Both the position numbers and the translations under genes were made by a program. Source: Setaria digitata (taxonomy: Eukaryota > Nematoda > Chromadorea > Rhabditida > Setariidae). Taken from it: DNA of 64,000 nucleotides. The DNA lies in assembly GCA_003640385.1 (NCBI GenBank), contig RCAB01000259.1, positions 25,718 through 89,717 on the forward strand. The letters are read 5' to 3'. Of the stretch, positions 53,620 to 64,000 are shown piece by piece. Positions within the stretch are counted from its first letter, which is position 1. Each line of letters starts with the position of its first letter. The notes under the pieces were generated by a model. It ran no database searches and had not been told where the DNA came from. It was given only the letters and a program-made list of their open reading frames with translations.

Positions 53620-55071
53620 AGGTCCTGCTCATTTCTAATAAAAATTCTGCTTCGAAAGTTTCTGCAATGTCTCAGACTTATTTAAGGATACCGTAAATGG
53701 TATCAGGTCATGTAATTTTTTTACTTCACCTTTTGCTCTTGACAAATCTTCCGAAACTGGAATTTTATGAAAACAACAATCAAGGTGCGAAAAGATTGCA
53801 ATTTTTCTCTATTCTTATTATTCTAAAATAATTTTGCAAGCAAATCCTTTATTCTTTTGCAGTCAATTTATCAATCTTTCAAATCAAATATGTTGTAATT
53901 AACAAATACAAATTTTTTTTAAAACTGTTTGTCGCTTTTTTATGTGTGTTTCTTTTTTATCACTAAATAAATTACATTCGCAGTAGAATGTTTTCTTGTC
54001 AGTGAATTATCTTTATCAGTCTAACATAACATCATTTCAAGAAAGTTAAATAGATTTGGCATCCTTTTCAACTTAGCAGATCTGGTATAGTTCATATGCA
54101 TAACTGGAACGTGGAAAATGTGCACTTAAAAAAAAAAAAAAAACCTGACTTATTTTGTTGAACTTAGTAACAGTACTTTTACTGAAAATCATTTCATACT
54201 TTTATTATCAAAGAGGCTTTTAAATATTTACTTCTACATAGATTGTTTTGGTTTACCAAACAGACATTACGCCTATAAAAGGACCATAATTTTTTTAAAA
54301 TTTTTTTAACGGTACAAAAAAAAAAGAAAAAAGCAAACCATTATGATAAGTCCTACACTTCATAAGGTTCATTGCCATATCTAATTTTATTCCATGAACA
54401 GCAACATTATTTATGTATCGGTGTGAAGGAATGTAGGAGAGATAGTTCCATTTTCTCCTTTTATTCAACTGACTCTTGGTAAATTTCTTGGAAGGAACTG
54501 ATAGTTATATTTGTAGCCAAGACAAATGTTTCCGATAATAAAGAAAAATATTAAAAGTTAAACTATTTAAATAGAAAAAATTAAAACATTAAATTTCTGA
54601 TATAGTGCGGTAGGAATTGAAGTTGATAGAACAAAGTAAAAGAATAAAGGATGAAGTGAAGCGTTCACATCAGCCTCCATGAGTGATTTCATAAGGCTAG
54701 CCTTAATACTGATAAGCATGTTATCAGCGTTGATTATGAATGTGGTGTAATTTGAGGGACGGCCAAGCTTCATTTCGTATAATTTGAAGAGTTCTTACTC
54801 TACCTGAGGCGAGTGGTAAGTATATGAGTAAGTAATGGATATCAGTATATTTACCTTTCACTTGTTGATGGTAGGGAATTGTCAAGAGAAGGTAATTTAA
54901 AAGACTTCTGAATTAATTAGACAGGTCATTGTTGAAAAAACTCATTGTTCCCGCTCTCGTTTACGGGTAGTTCTTACCCTTAGCTCTGTACCTTTTGGGT
55001 AAATCTGTGCAAATTCCAGTATTTGCATAAGATACTTTCAACAATAGCAAAAAGTTGCCTTGTGGAGGAAG
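53620..55071. other. Intergenic region between FAM98 and TMEM65
   Basis: FAM98 3' UTR, then AT-rich DNA with poly-A runs at 54128-54144 and 54316-54332. No gene is supported; the minus frame at 54567-54773 has no motif or splice support. Confidence 0.5.
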
Positions 55072-57075
55072 ATGTTCGTGTCGTTTAGCTTCGTCTTTTC
55101 CAAAGGCTTCTTATCATTGGGTAACTCGAGCGCAAGTTCAGTCCTAGGCCGCTGTTGCATTCAAAGCTCGACCTGCTTCAGGCGATATACGCCAGGTAAT
55201 CTCTACTTTTCAATATCCAACCTAAACTGATGAATTCATTATGGAGTCGTGTTATATTATGGCTTTCTTATTTACTCATTAAATCAGGGTCGAATAACAG
55301 TGTGGCTTTCTTATTTACTTATTAAATCAGCGTCGAATAACGAACGGTGTGGGTTTCTTATTTGCCCATTAAATCAGGGTCGAATAACGGTGTTGCTTTC
55401 TTATTTACTTATTAAGTCAGCGTCGAATAACGGTGTGGGTTTCTTATTTGCTTATTAAATCAGTCTCATCTGTTTTGTTTCCATAATTTCGTGTATTTTA
55501 TTAGTATTTTTTGATCCATTTAGCAAGTGAATGATAAAAGGAAAGGTAGCCTGTTGTTAGCTGAATTATTTTTTAGACCAGTAAGTAAGCAAACTTAATG
55601 TAATTAAAATATTACTGATTAAAATAACTTATCAAATAAGTCTGTTAACGGTCAGCTATTAAATAAATATAGAAAGTGAATATTTTTTCTCTTGTTCAAT
55701 TTCTTTCTCTTCATTTTCTGTTAGTCATTTTCAGATGCAATTTATTCATATACTACTAACTTATTCAACAATTTATTTATTTATTTTATTATTAAATGTT
55801 ATCAGAGAGTAAACTATTATAGGTGTGTTAAGGCAAAATGAAGAAGTGCGAATTCAGGATGCATGCAAAGCACAGGCACTCGTTACATCTTTATCAACAG
55901 ATGAACGGAAACTTCTTCAGACTGCTCTTGGTGAGCTCGAGAAGCAGCAATCCGTGTCAAATTTATCAAATGGTGAAATTAATTAACAAATTTTACTACA
56001 GATTACCGTCCTTAGTAGTCAGTCCCGTAAGGGAATGAATGGGTGTCATCATTTACAAATTAACAGCTGCAATAAATTTTAATTAACTGTGATTTATATG
56101 AAGTCTTTTGAATTGAATACGAATTGAGAATCACATCTATTATTATGGATTTTAGAGATGAGAAAAAAACGTCTGTAGTATCGTGTTTTTAAATTTGAAA
56201 AAATTTCTACACTTCAAATACTTCTATTTTTCAGAGAAATATCTTTCCCAACAGGAAATATGCCAACTGTTTTTAGTAAATTCAATACCTTTCATTGGTT
56301 TTGGATTTCTTGACAATGCTATTATGGTTGTTGCAGGTGAATACATTGACAAGGTAATTGGTTTCTTCTTTTTTTTTCCTTCAGTTTTTATTCATTCCTC
56401 TACATAACTGTATCTCATTAATCAAAAGAAAAGGTTTAGGGATTCCACATAAACTTCACCTTCTCGTCGCTGAGGGAAAAAATTTTGTGTCAACCGTGTG
56501 GAAGATAATTGTAGAAAGACGAAGAATCCTTGTTGTAAAAGAAGAGAAAGAAATTTCGTGTTTTATGATTAGGAATAGTCATTAGCGGCTGTAGAATACG
56601 ACCACAGTTAGATAATTATGAAAGAGACATAAAACTAAATGTTTATATTGGTACACATGATTCCGAAATTCCGCATTTTTTTCCTTCAGACAATTGGTAC
56701 TTGGTTAGCGTTGTCTACAATGGCTGCTGCAGCTCTTGGAAATACTGTATCAGACGTTGCCGGCATAGGCCTTGCTCATTATGTTGAACTTATTGTGTCG
56801 AAATGTGGTATCAAACACCCAGTGCTTAATTCTCAACAAGTAAGAAAAAATAAAGTTTCTCCCAAAAGTATAAATTTTTAATCCTATGTTTTTGAACCAC
56901 TTTTTTTTTTTCATCTCAGCTTGAATCTTCCTTTGTTCGAGCGGTTACAAATCTTGGACGTGGCGTTGGCTTAATTGCTGGATGCCTTATTGGAATGTTT
57001 CCTTTGCTCTTTTTCGATCCATCAAGTTCCAAAATGGAGGTACAAGATATAAAGGAGAAGAATGACAGTCCATGA
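55072..57075 (+). CDS. TMEM65: TMEM65 family mitochondrial inner-membrane protein
   Basis: Exons 55072-55195, 55823-55972, 56235-56353, 56690-56839 and 56920-57075 join in phase and give about 232 residues (human 240). The N-terminus (MFVSFSFVFSKGFLSLGNSS) has Ser and basic residues as in a mitochondrial leader. Exon 2 matches the helical pre-domain (STDERKLLQTALGELEKQ). The conserved core follows: FLVNSIPFIGFGFLDNAIMV, then ALSTMAAAALGNTVSDVAG, then LGRGVGLIAGCLIGMFPLLF, giving three membrane helices. Mammalian TMEM65 acts in the inner membrane and has been linked to mitochondrial sodium-calcium exchange and cardiac gap junctions. Intron 1 holds a 43-bp minisatellite. AATAAA signals lie near 57126 and 57547. 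Exon 1 rests on phase fit and composition only. Confidence 0.92.
55261..55463. repeat. 43-bp minisatellite (five copies) in TMEM65 intron 1
   Basis: Copies start at 55261, 55304, 55351, 55394 and 55437. The shared core is GGCTTTCTTATTTACTCATT, then AAATCAGGGTCGAATAACGG. One copy has a 4-bp insertion. Alternating variants (TTACT/TTGCC, AGGG/AGCG) suggest a higher-order two-unit pattern. Confidence 0.88.
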
Positions 57076-57619
57076 CCAGTCTAAAAAAGATATCAAAAGT
57101 AGCGTTCAATTCGGCCTTTAAATTGCAATAAAATATATTATATTCGTTTGATTGGCTAACCAGTTGCTCTGAAATCTCACTGCCTGAATATAGCACGAAA
57201 ACTTTAGCTTCACCGAAAGAAAACTGAGCAGGAAGGACGGTGGACGCAGAATAGGGAAAGGGAATTTAGTTCGGAAATTCGGTTATGCAGTCACTTTTAG
57301 TGAAGAAGCTGAAAATTAGGTAAATACCGTGACAAACCGTTCTAAATGGTTATTATCATTAATTCACTATTGTTCTCCAAAGATTATGACGGTGTTCATT
57401 AAAGTAGTATATCTTAACTGTTATTCTATAGGCTGTAAATAATTTCTGTCAGTGAACTTGCGTATATTTGCCAGATATCCATAATGACCGCTATTCAATT
57501 ACTGTATAATCCCTGTAAATGTATTCGTCTATCTATTTCTGTTCTAAATAAAACCATAGATTATGCTAGGTACAAATAAATCACGATGTTTCCATCTATT
57601 CTATAGAAATGCTTTTCTT

Positions 57620-57661
<42 letters not shown>

Positions 57662-58166
57662 CATTTTTACATTCTGAATGTTACATTCTGATCAGGTACA
57701 GTAACTGTCCAGGTTTTGCCTTTTGTACATATTATTCTTTAGTGTATGTTCTTGGACCTCATATTCTTCATTGCTTTTTTTTGTGGTTTCTGTTCAATTA
57801 CTAAACTATTAATTTACCACCAGTTTTGTTTTTGTTCTATCTATAAACCTCTTCTATAATTGGAATTACACATTTCTGTGAAGCAGTGCTTTTCTGGCAA
57901 CGATCATAAAATCTTTCAATTATATATAATGGAGAATACCAGCATCAAATCAATATAATCATTAAAATGAATAACAAAGACAAAAGAGTGATGTCTGAAT
58001 GGTAAGTGATACGAAGATGGTGGAGATAAAAGTTTTCATCTTTACAACATCAATATTTTACAATTGTTTGTACAATTAATCCATCCATCTTCTTTACATT
58101 GCTGAGGAGACTTAACAGAACTTCAAATTTGCTGTAAATTATTATTAAATTCACAGCCTTTCACAT
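57076..58166. other. Intergenic region between convergent TMEM65 and ERAL1
   Basis: Both 3' UTRs lie here. A (TA)n microsatellite is at 57624-57660. No coding frame is supported. Confidence 0.55.
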
Positions 58167-60847
58167 TTATAACCTCAGTGATTCTTTGCCGCGGTTTCTC
58201 TCTACATTGTATCGTAGAAGATCGAACAATTTACCGTTTACTTTAACCAATATGCGTAAAAATAACTGCTGCGCGAGTAAATTTTGCAGTGATTCATTGA
58301 CTTCCTTAGCAACGGCCGCAACTGTCAAGCCATGCTCCCCAACCACAATTCGTGCTATACGATCTTTTTTACACTCAATTTCAGCAACAATTTGCAGAAC
58401 CTCACCTTCCATTACCCATTCCGTTACATTTACCTATAAAACGAGAAAAGGCAATTAAAAAATTCATAATTATATAATAACTTAAATATTTCAAAATGTA
58501 TTGAAATTCTGACAAAATCTAACAGTGAGTACAGAATGATGCGTAAATTTTTATATTTTTACATATACCTCAGAAATAAAATAAACTCGTACCTAATGTA
58601 GCGCTCTAATATTCTCTAGCACGTGATTGAATAATGCATATTTTGGCATGGAAAAGGAACTTTTAAACAGTCAAGTATAAATTACAGCCAAGTTTTTTTT
58701 GTAATTAAAATTATACCAATCAATACTAATGATAAAATATGATAGGATTTTGCCATATCAATTTTTATAAGCCTTATTTTTGGAGCAAAAAAAAACTTAC
58801 TTTCAAGTCATAAGCAATGTAGGATGGTATCCGGTTCAAAAACTCTGCTCGTATTGCATCCTGACATATCATCACGGGTTTTTTTGTGGTGAGAATTTCT
58901 TGTTTAAAAATGTGTTCCTAAAATTAACTATAAGTAAAGTTAAAATATTTCGAAGATAAAAAATGACGAAATATGCTATTTCTTCTCGACCTCTCAATTT
59001 CCCGATACATGTTTTTCTACATCTTGCTTCATATTACATATTGAAAATTGCAAAAAATACCCTCCGTAAAGCCAGTCTGAGAAGAAAATCGCGAACTGTA
59101 TTTATTCCTTCACCCGTCAAAGCACTAACAAAGAAAACAGCTTGAAAGTTCGACCACCCTTTGATATTTGCAAAAAGTTGTTTAGTTTCATTCCAACTAC
59201 ACTTGTGTGTAGGTTTTTGCAGCAACACCCTAAAATATTTCAAGTAATTCAAAGGTATTCAATCTCCTTATGAGAAAGTAAATTTTAAAAGATGCTCCAA
59301 TATTTAAGTAATGACGTGCAATCTCTGTAACTCACTTATATTTTTCTTGCCACTGTTCATCTTGCGCTCGTTCTTCTATGCTATGAAGTGGCATTGTAGG
59401 AGATGTTTTTAGTATTTTACTACACAACTTGGCCAACTGCCCACCACTCTGTCTTTTAACAGTAATCGGTTTACCATCCACAACACCATTGCATAGAACT
59501 CGAGTAAGAGCCAACAAATCAGATCTTAAAGAAGAGGAAAATGTGACATAAAAAATTCGAACTAAAAAAATAAACCTTTTACTTAACTTTGTTCTCCTCA
59601 GCAGGAAGCGAAAAACACAAAATATATCATTTATACTAACACTCTTTGCTTTTCTTCCTATTTTTTTCTTCAAATTTGTCGTAACTACAACAGTTAAAAC
59701 TACAGAATCTATAAAGATGGAACGGCACATACAATAAACTGTAAAAGCCAACCTTTGCGTAACTTGATCAATTTTATTGAGTATCAGGCTTGAAGGAATT
59801 TGACGATAGCGATGAAGCATGTGGAGTACACGATGTAGGATGTAATCAGTGGATATAGTAGCGTCATGCACCACTAGAATATGATCCGCTTGTTCTATTG
59901 CATGTTCCGGATCTATAAAATATTTTGATTCATTTAATTTTCACTAATCAAGTAAAAAAAAGAAACGATAAAAAAAGACATGGGTTATCATAAGCATTAA
60001 TTCTGGCTTATAAAGAAGCTTCATTGTTGCCACTAAAAAAAAAAAGGAAATTACAGCCCATTAAAAAAAGATTTATTATAAAACAATATTACTTTTGATG
60101 TAGATGATATCAGAACATGAACAGGAATAGCTAAGTGTTTGCTTAACAGTATTAAATAATTGAAAATTTTCAACAATTGAACCTCTTACCACTCAAAATT
60201 CGTGAGTCTGGCCTCCTCACAATTTGCCTAGCATGCCTGATGCCAACTGTTCCAGGACTATCCACGAATACCAACTGTGATAAGCCTTCGGTGATAACAG
60301 CTGTTTGGTTTTTTTGTGTTGTATCCATCTGAGAACTTACCGCCGCAACACCAGCCTTTACCAACTTGTTTGTCAATAAAGATTTGCCAACATTTGGTGG
60401 GCCAATTACTGCTATCTGAAATTCTTGAGAATAAAATACTGAAACTAACCGACTTTGTCTTTCTTCACTGATTCAAAAATCGACCCAGTGTAATCCCTGG
60501 GGATTTTGTGATTTTGTATTTTGACGCAAAGCTAACTTTTAAACATTTCTGAGCTTCTTGCTGTAAACGAATCCTTGATCGTGAAAACCTGAGAGGAGAG
60601 AAATACATTTAACACTTAGTACTGCAGACTGTATCATCCAAACACCAATATCCGCGTTTCCTTCCAGGCAAAAATGTATTAATCCTGCAGAGAAATAAGC
60701 AGAAATTATTTCATCCTTACTTACTGACTTAGTTACCGTAATACATGTCATTGAACATAAAGGTCATTTCACTTACATGCCAAAATTTGAAGAAGCAGTT
60801 ATTGCGTCGTGATGCGCCCACTTGCGGATAACAGGCAATCTATTCAT
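58167..60847 (-). CDS. ERAL1: ERAL1/Era-type mitochondrial GTPase
   Basis: Era-like GTPases chaperone small-subunit rRNA (12S in mitochondria) during ribosome assembly. Nine exons: 60777-60847, 60616-60684, 60537-60588, 60190-60415, 59753-59912, 59336-59524, 59061-59229, 58801-58917, 58167-58433. They give about 439 residues (human 437). The G1 motif is GPPNVGKS at about 69-76, G3 is DSPG and G4 is NKID. The C-terminal KH domain reads IARIVVGEHGLTVAAVAKEV then LRILVKVNGKLFDLL, with GEHG in the place of the GxxG loop. The Era-KH linker includes FFVSALTGEGI. The N-terminus (MNRLPVIRKWAHHDAIT) looks like a mitochondrial leader. The first three exons rest on phase only, and the second intron would be just 27 nt, so the N-terminal 60 residues are uncertain. 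Confidence 0.9.
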
Positions 60848-62171
60848 TCATTTTAAAGAGAAAATTACAAACATTACATTCTCTTCCGCAAAATTTACAA
60901 AATCCATAACGCAACAAGGGAACAAACAAAAGACTGACGGAAAATGAAATGAGCAAAAGTCGAAATTCATTTAAATTCAAGACTAAACGAAGCATTTGTA
61001 ATACTGCTGCGTAAAAGTTGGAAAATAAAACAACCATATTGGCAGTTATAATTCAAAGAGATGAGTTTGAATATCCCAACGGAAACCCATGCTTCAATTA
61101 CAGATTCAGAAATTTTTAAAGGTACTGGAAAGATACTAAATGGGGAATTGCAACATACGATATGATTAGGACAAATTATGTGGAAGACAACATGGAGGAA
61201 AATGAATGTCACGCACTGCACATATGATCAAGGTTAAAATCAGCATGAATACATTTTGAGCTATATGCTGGACAGACAGAGTGAACTGATAGCTTTGACA
61301 TCTGATAATTTAGATCACTCATAACAAACAAGTATTCACTTTGAAGAAAAAACTACAATTCAAAAAAAACGTATCACTTATGGAATTTCCTTTTTTTTTT
61401 TTTGGTAACGGGCACTGAAATATCCGAACAATTTAGACGTTACTCATCAAAACTGCCATTCAGACTGCTGATGCAGAGTGAAGTCATCAATCCAATTACC
61501 CAGCAATTATCCCTCACCCTACCAATATCTGGAAAATCATTACCAATGGTAAATGAAAATATTCAATTCATGGAAAAGTAAAGTTGCAGAGAACATGTCA
61601 AGTAATATAAATGGAAGGCTGGTGCAGAAAATGAAAATGAAAAGACTGAACACAATGATATATACATAAATCACCGGAAATTATGAGAAAATTCATAATG
61701 CGTGAAATCGCTTGAGCAATAATTGAAATTACAAGACAAATATCCAAACAATAATCCAATTTTAGCGACCTGAGGAATGAATTTCAAGAATTTCCATCTC
61801 AAATCATTACATCTCTAAATTCTACAGGACAATCAAAATTACCCGCTTATCCTGTTAAATTAATCATGATTTAATACTAGTTTAATAACTGACTGATTCA
61901 GTAATCTAACAAGCTGTTTCAGTAATCGCAAATATCAAACGTTGCAGTAAATTAATGATGGAAGAAATTAAGACCAATTAAGAGTGAAACGTTTTCGAAA
62001 TTTCAGAAAGTACTCTAAAAGCAAAAACTCAAAGTTAAATTTGTACTTAAAATAGTACTCATATAATAAAGAATACCATAAAACCTCAAAAGAGTTGGAG
62101 CAACGCAAATAAAGTTAGACTAGAAAATGAAATCTCAAGAGGAAAACTTATGAAAAACAGAATTCGAAAAA
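60848..62171. other. Intergenic region between ERAL1 and raptor
   Basis: The raptor 3' UTR and the ERAL1 upstream region share this 1.3 kb. Frames at 60840-61221 have no motifs. I see no further gene. Confidence 0.5.
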
Positions 62172-63789
62172 TTATGACAAATCTGGCATCCGATAAAAAG
62201 TGATTGTATGACTCTGGGTAGCTACCGCTAGTGATACAAGCAGCTGATGAAAACGCATTGAAGTTAATGTTCCAATCCGACCACCAACTAACCAGTCATC
62301 CTGATGAATTTCACCTAATTGCTTACCATTCACATCAAACAATTTTACTACAGCAGCATCATCCATACAACCAATGAACTGAAATAGCAGAATAAAATTA
62401 CAACAGTTACAGCATCAGGAATTTCTATTACTCGCCTTCATTCTTTGGAATAGGGTGTAAATTCAATCCCAACCTCAACTGAAGCAGTAAATCCTGAAGT
62501 ACTGATGACCTACAACTTTCCCTTCGATCCTGAAGACACTATACGATTTCCTGCACAACCAGAAAGATTTATGAAAGTAAATGTATTACCTGGCCATGAG
62601 TATGCACTTCCATATTTGTTAAACTGTCATTCCTTGGGAAACTGCAAGCGTTAAAACTCACAACTGGTTCCTGTAAATCAAAACTTTACAGTTCAAAATT
62701 AAATTTCGGTAAGTTTTAAAAACCCAGTTAATTAAAATAAATGTCAAAATTTCATAGAATAAAAATGCAGGAGAACCTTGAACATCCGTGGTTCCCACAA
62801 ACGTATTTCGCCATCTTTCGAACCAGCGATTAATCTCAAATTCCCCTCAGAAGAATCACTCAGTGGATTGGAAAAAAGCGAGAGTCCAATGATTGACTCT
62901 TCAAGTTCGCGGAATGACATTGTACGTCGAGATTTCTCCGGTAATCGCGGATCGTAAACATTCACCAATCCATCGCTTAGACCTAAAGTGATAAGAACTT
63001 TTAAAAAGCGCTACGAACGCTGTTAATAAGCAAAAACGAAAACCAAATCCATTGCAATCATCGCATGTAGAAACAAAAAGATAAAAAACAATACCAGCTG
63101 CAAGAAGTTTGCTCCCTGAATTATCAAGACTTAATCTTGTCACGGCACAATTTTTGGCACCAACTTGAATTTCCTGCGTGCACTTTTCTGCGTGGGCGTC
63201 CCATAAACGACATACCCTTACATTACCAGAAACTGCCATGATACCGCATTTCTGATTCCAACTTAAACATATTAGCTCTAATCAGATGGACGAAAAATCA
63301 GGAAAGTGAGAGAAAGATTAGAAATACTTCAAATCATTTCCTAAATTATTATTAGAAAGAAATAACTTTTCAATTTTTTTTACATTATGGACTAAATTCT
63401 TACGTCATATTCGCCAAAGAAACAACCGTGTAGGAGTTTTAATCATACCCGCCATAAAAATATTCATAATGCACATAAATAAAACGATAAGAATACTTAA
63501 TCACAACAAATTATAAAGACCTCCTGATAATTAAAAAAAAAAAAAAAAAAAAAGAAAAAAAGAAAAAAGAAAATTACCTGAAAACAGATGCAAGATGTTT
63601 ATTCATTGGAATACTAATCGGCGCATCTTTCAAAAGGTAAGCGGATGTTATCATTTGTTGCTCCGCTTCAAAATCATAGGAATAGATAGAATAACCTGGA
63701 TCCCAAATTCTCATTAATCCATCTTCGCTACAAGTCAGCAGTAATTCACGTGTCATTTCGTTTATAACGTGCAGATCACTAACGATATC
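62172..63789 (-). CDS. daf-15: Raptor/DAF-15, C-terminal WD40 part (runs off right edge)
   Basis: Raptor is the substrate-recruiting subunit of TORC1. Exons 63578-63789, 63095-63261, 62777-62982, 62590-62670 and 62172-62378 join in phase. They cover about 280 C-terminal residues of the WD40 propeller. Blades visible: ELLLTCSEDGLMRIWDPGYS, then VSGNVRVCRLWDAHAEKC, DGLVNVYDPRLPEKSRR, IAGSKDGEIRLWEPRMF, and FIGCMDDAAVVKLFDVNGKQ. The order and spacing match raptor (SGDVR..RIWD, DGSIRVYDRR, NGDVRIFDPRM), as I know the family. It ends TITFYRMPDLS. The N-terminal RNC and HEAT regions must lie beyond 64000. Other WD40 families are less likely because of the RVYDxRLPE/RLWEPRM pair. Confidence 0.87.
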
Positions 63790-63819
63790 CTAAAATGGAC
63801 TTAAATTTGAAATTTGAAA

Positions 63820-64000
63820 TTAATATATATATTTCATACAAAATAAAATAAAATAAAACGTCATATATCATGTCATATCGTATAACATAATTTAATATAA
63901 TATAATATAGAGTATAATATATAATATATAACATATAATATATAATTTATAATATATAATATATAATATAATATATAATATATAATATATAATATATAAT
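63820..64000. repeat. AT-only low-complexity tract (raptor intron)
   Basis: Runs of AATATATAAT-type sequence fill the right edge, with no coding potential. A poly-A run also lies at 63530-63570. Confidence 0.8.

Noticed and set aside
55249..55458. Open frame across the minisatellite
   Set aside because: Repeat of 43 bp read in one frame; it lies in an intron between phase-matched TMEM65 exons.
62500..62560. Possible extra raptor exon (reads NRIVSSGSKGK)
   Set aside because: It is out of phase with its neighbours. The direct join of 62590 to 62378 aligns with the raptor blade.

Overview
This window looks like nuclear DNA of a parasitic nematode, most plausibly a filarial-type (clade III) worm. 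It is AT-rich. Its genes are split into many short exons with GT-AG introns and T-rich acceptors. It carries a nematode-specific sperm motility gene of the MFP2 type, and several start codons lie a few bases after a lone TTTTAG acceptor, as expected for spliced-leader trans-splicing. The family calls come from reading exon translations by eye. Exon junctions were joined by phase, and every complete model closes to an open frame. Species and orthology were not tested by any search.

Layout, left to right. The first two exons of RAB14 (minus) lie at the left edge. Next come a small Asp/Asn-rich gene (minus, 2.2-2.8 kb) and an unrecognised gene for a protein of about 574 residues with roughly 14 membrane segments (minus, 3.9-8.7 kb). 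After a gene-poor 2 kb lies the cohesin kleisin RAD21 (minus, 10.7-13.9 kb). It is divergent from a BRPF1/LIN-49-type chromatin reader (plus, 15.1-21.8 kb). A 34-exon gene for a DIDO/PHF3-like protein with TFIIS-central and SPOC domains (plus) fills 23.1-38.5 kb. Mitochondrial ribosomal protein L12 (plus, 41.2-42.5 kb) follows, then two tandem ZNF706-like small zinc-finger genes (plus, 44.1-46.4 kb). The MFP2-like gene (minus, 47.4-50.1 kb) is head to head, 201 bp apart, with a FAM98 gene (plus, 50.3-53.6 kb). TMEM65 (plus, 55.1-57.1 kb) and the mitochondrial GTPase ERAL1 (minus, 58.2-60.8 kb) are tail to tail. The C-terminal exons of raptor/DAF-15 (minus) run off the right edge.

The genes do not form one pathway. 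Themes are chromatin and transcription (RAD21, BRPF, SPOC/TFIIS protein), mitochondria (MRPL12, TMEM65, ERAL1), trafficking and growth signalling (RAB14, raptor) and sperm motility (MFP2).

Six single-N positions are each flanked by two near-identical copies of the same 90-210 bp. These look like unmerged contig overlaps, not biology. Two of them duplicate coding exons. I did not find a mobile element, tRNA, CRISPR array or a clear novel multi-gene system. The most novel-looking items are the 14-segment membrane protein, the SPOC/TFIIS protein with an unusual Cys cluster and no visible PHD finger, frequent AAG 3' splice sites, and a predicted 27-nt intron in ERAL1.
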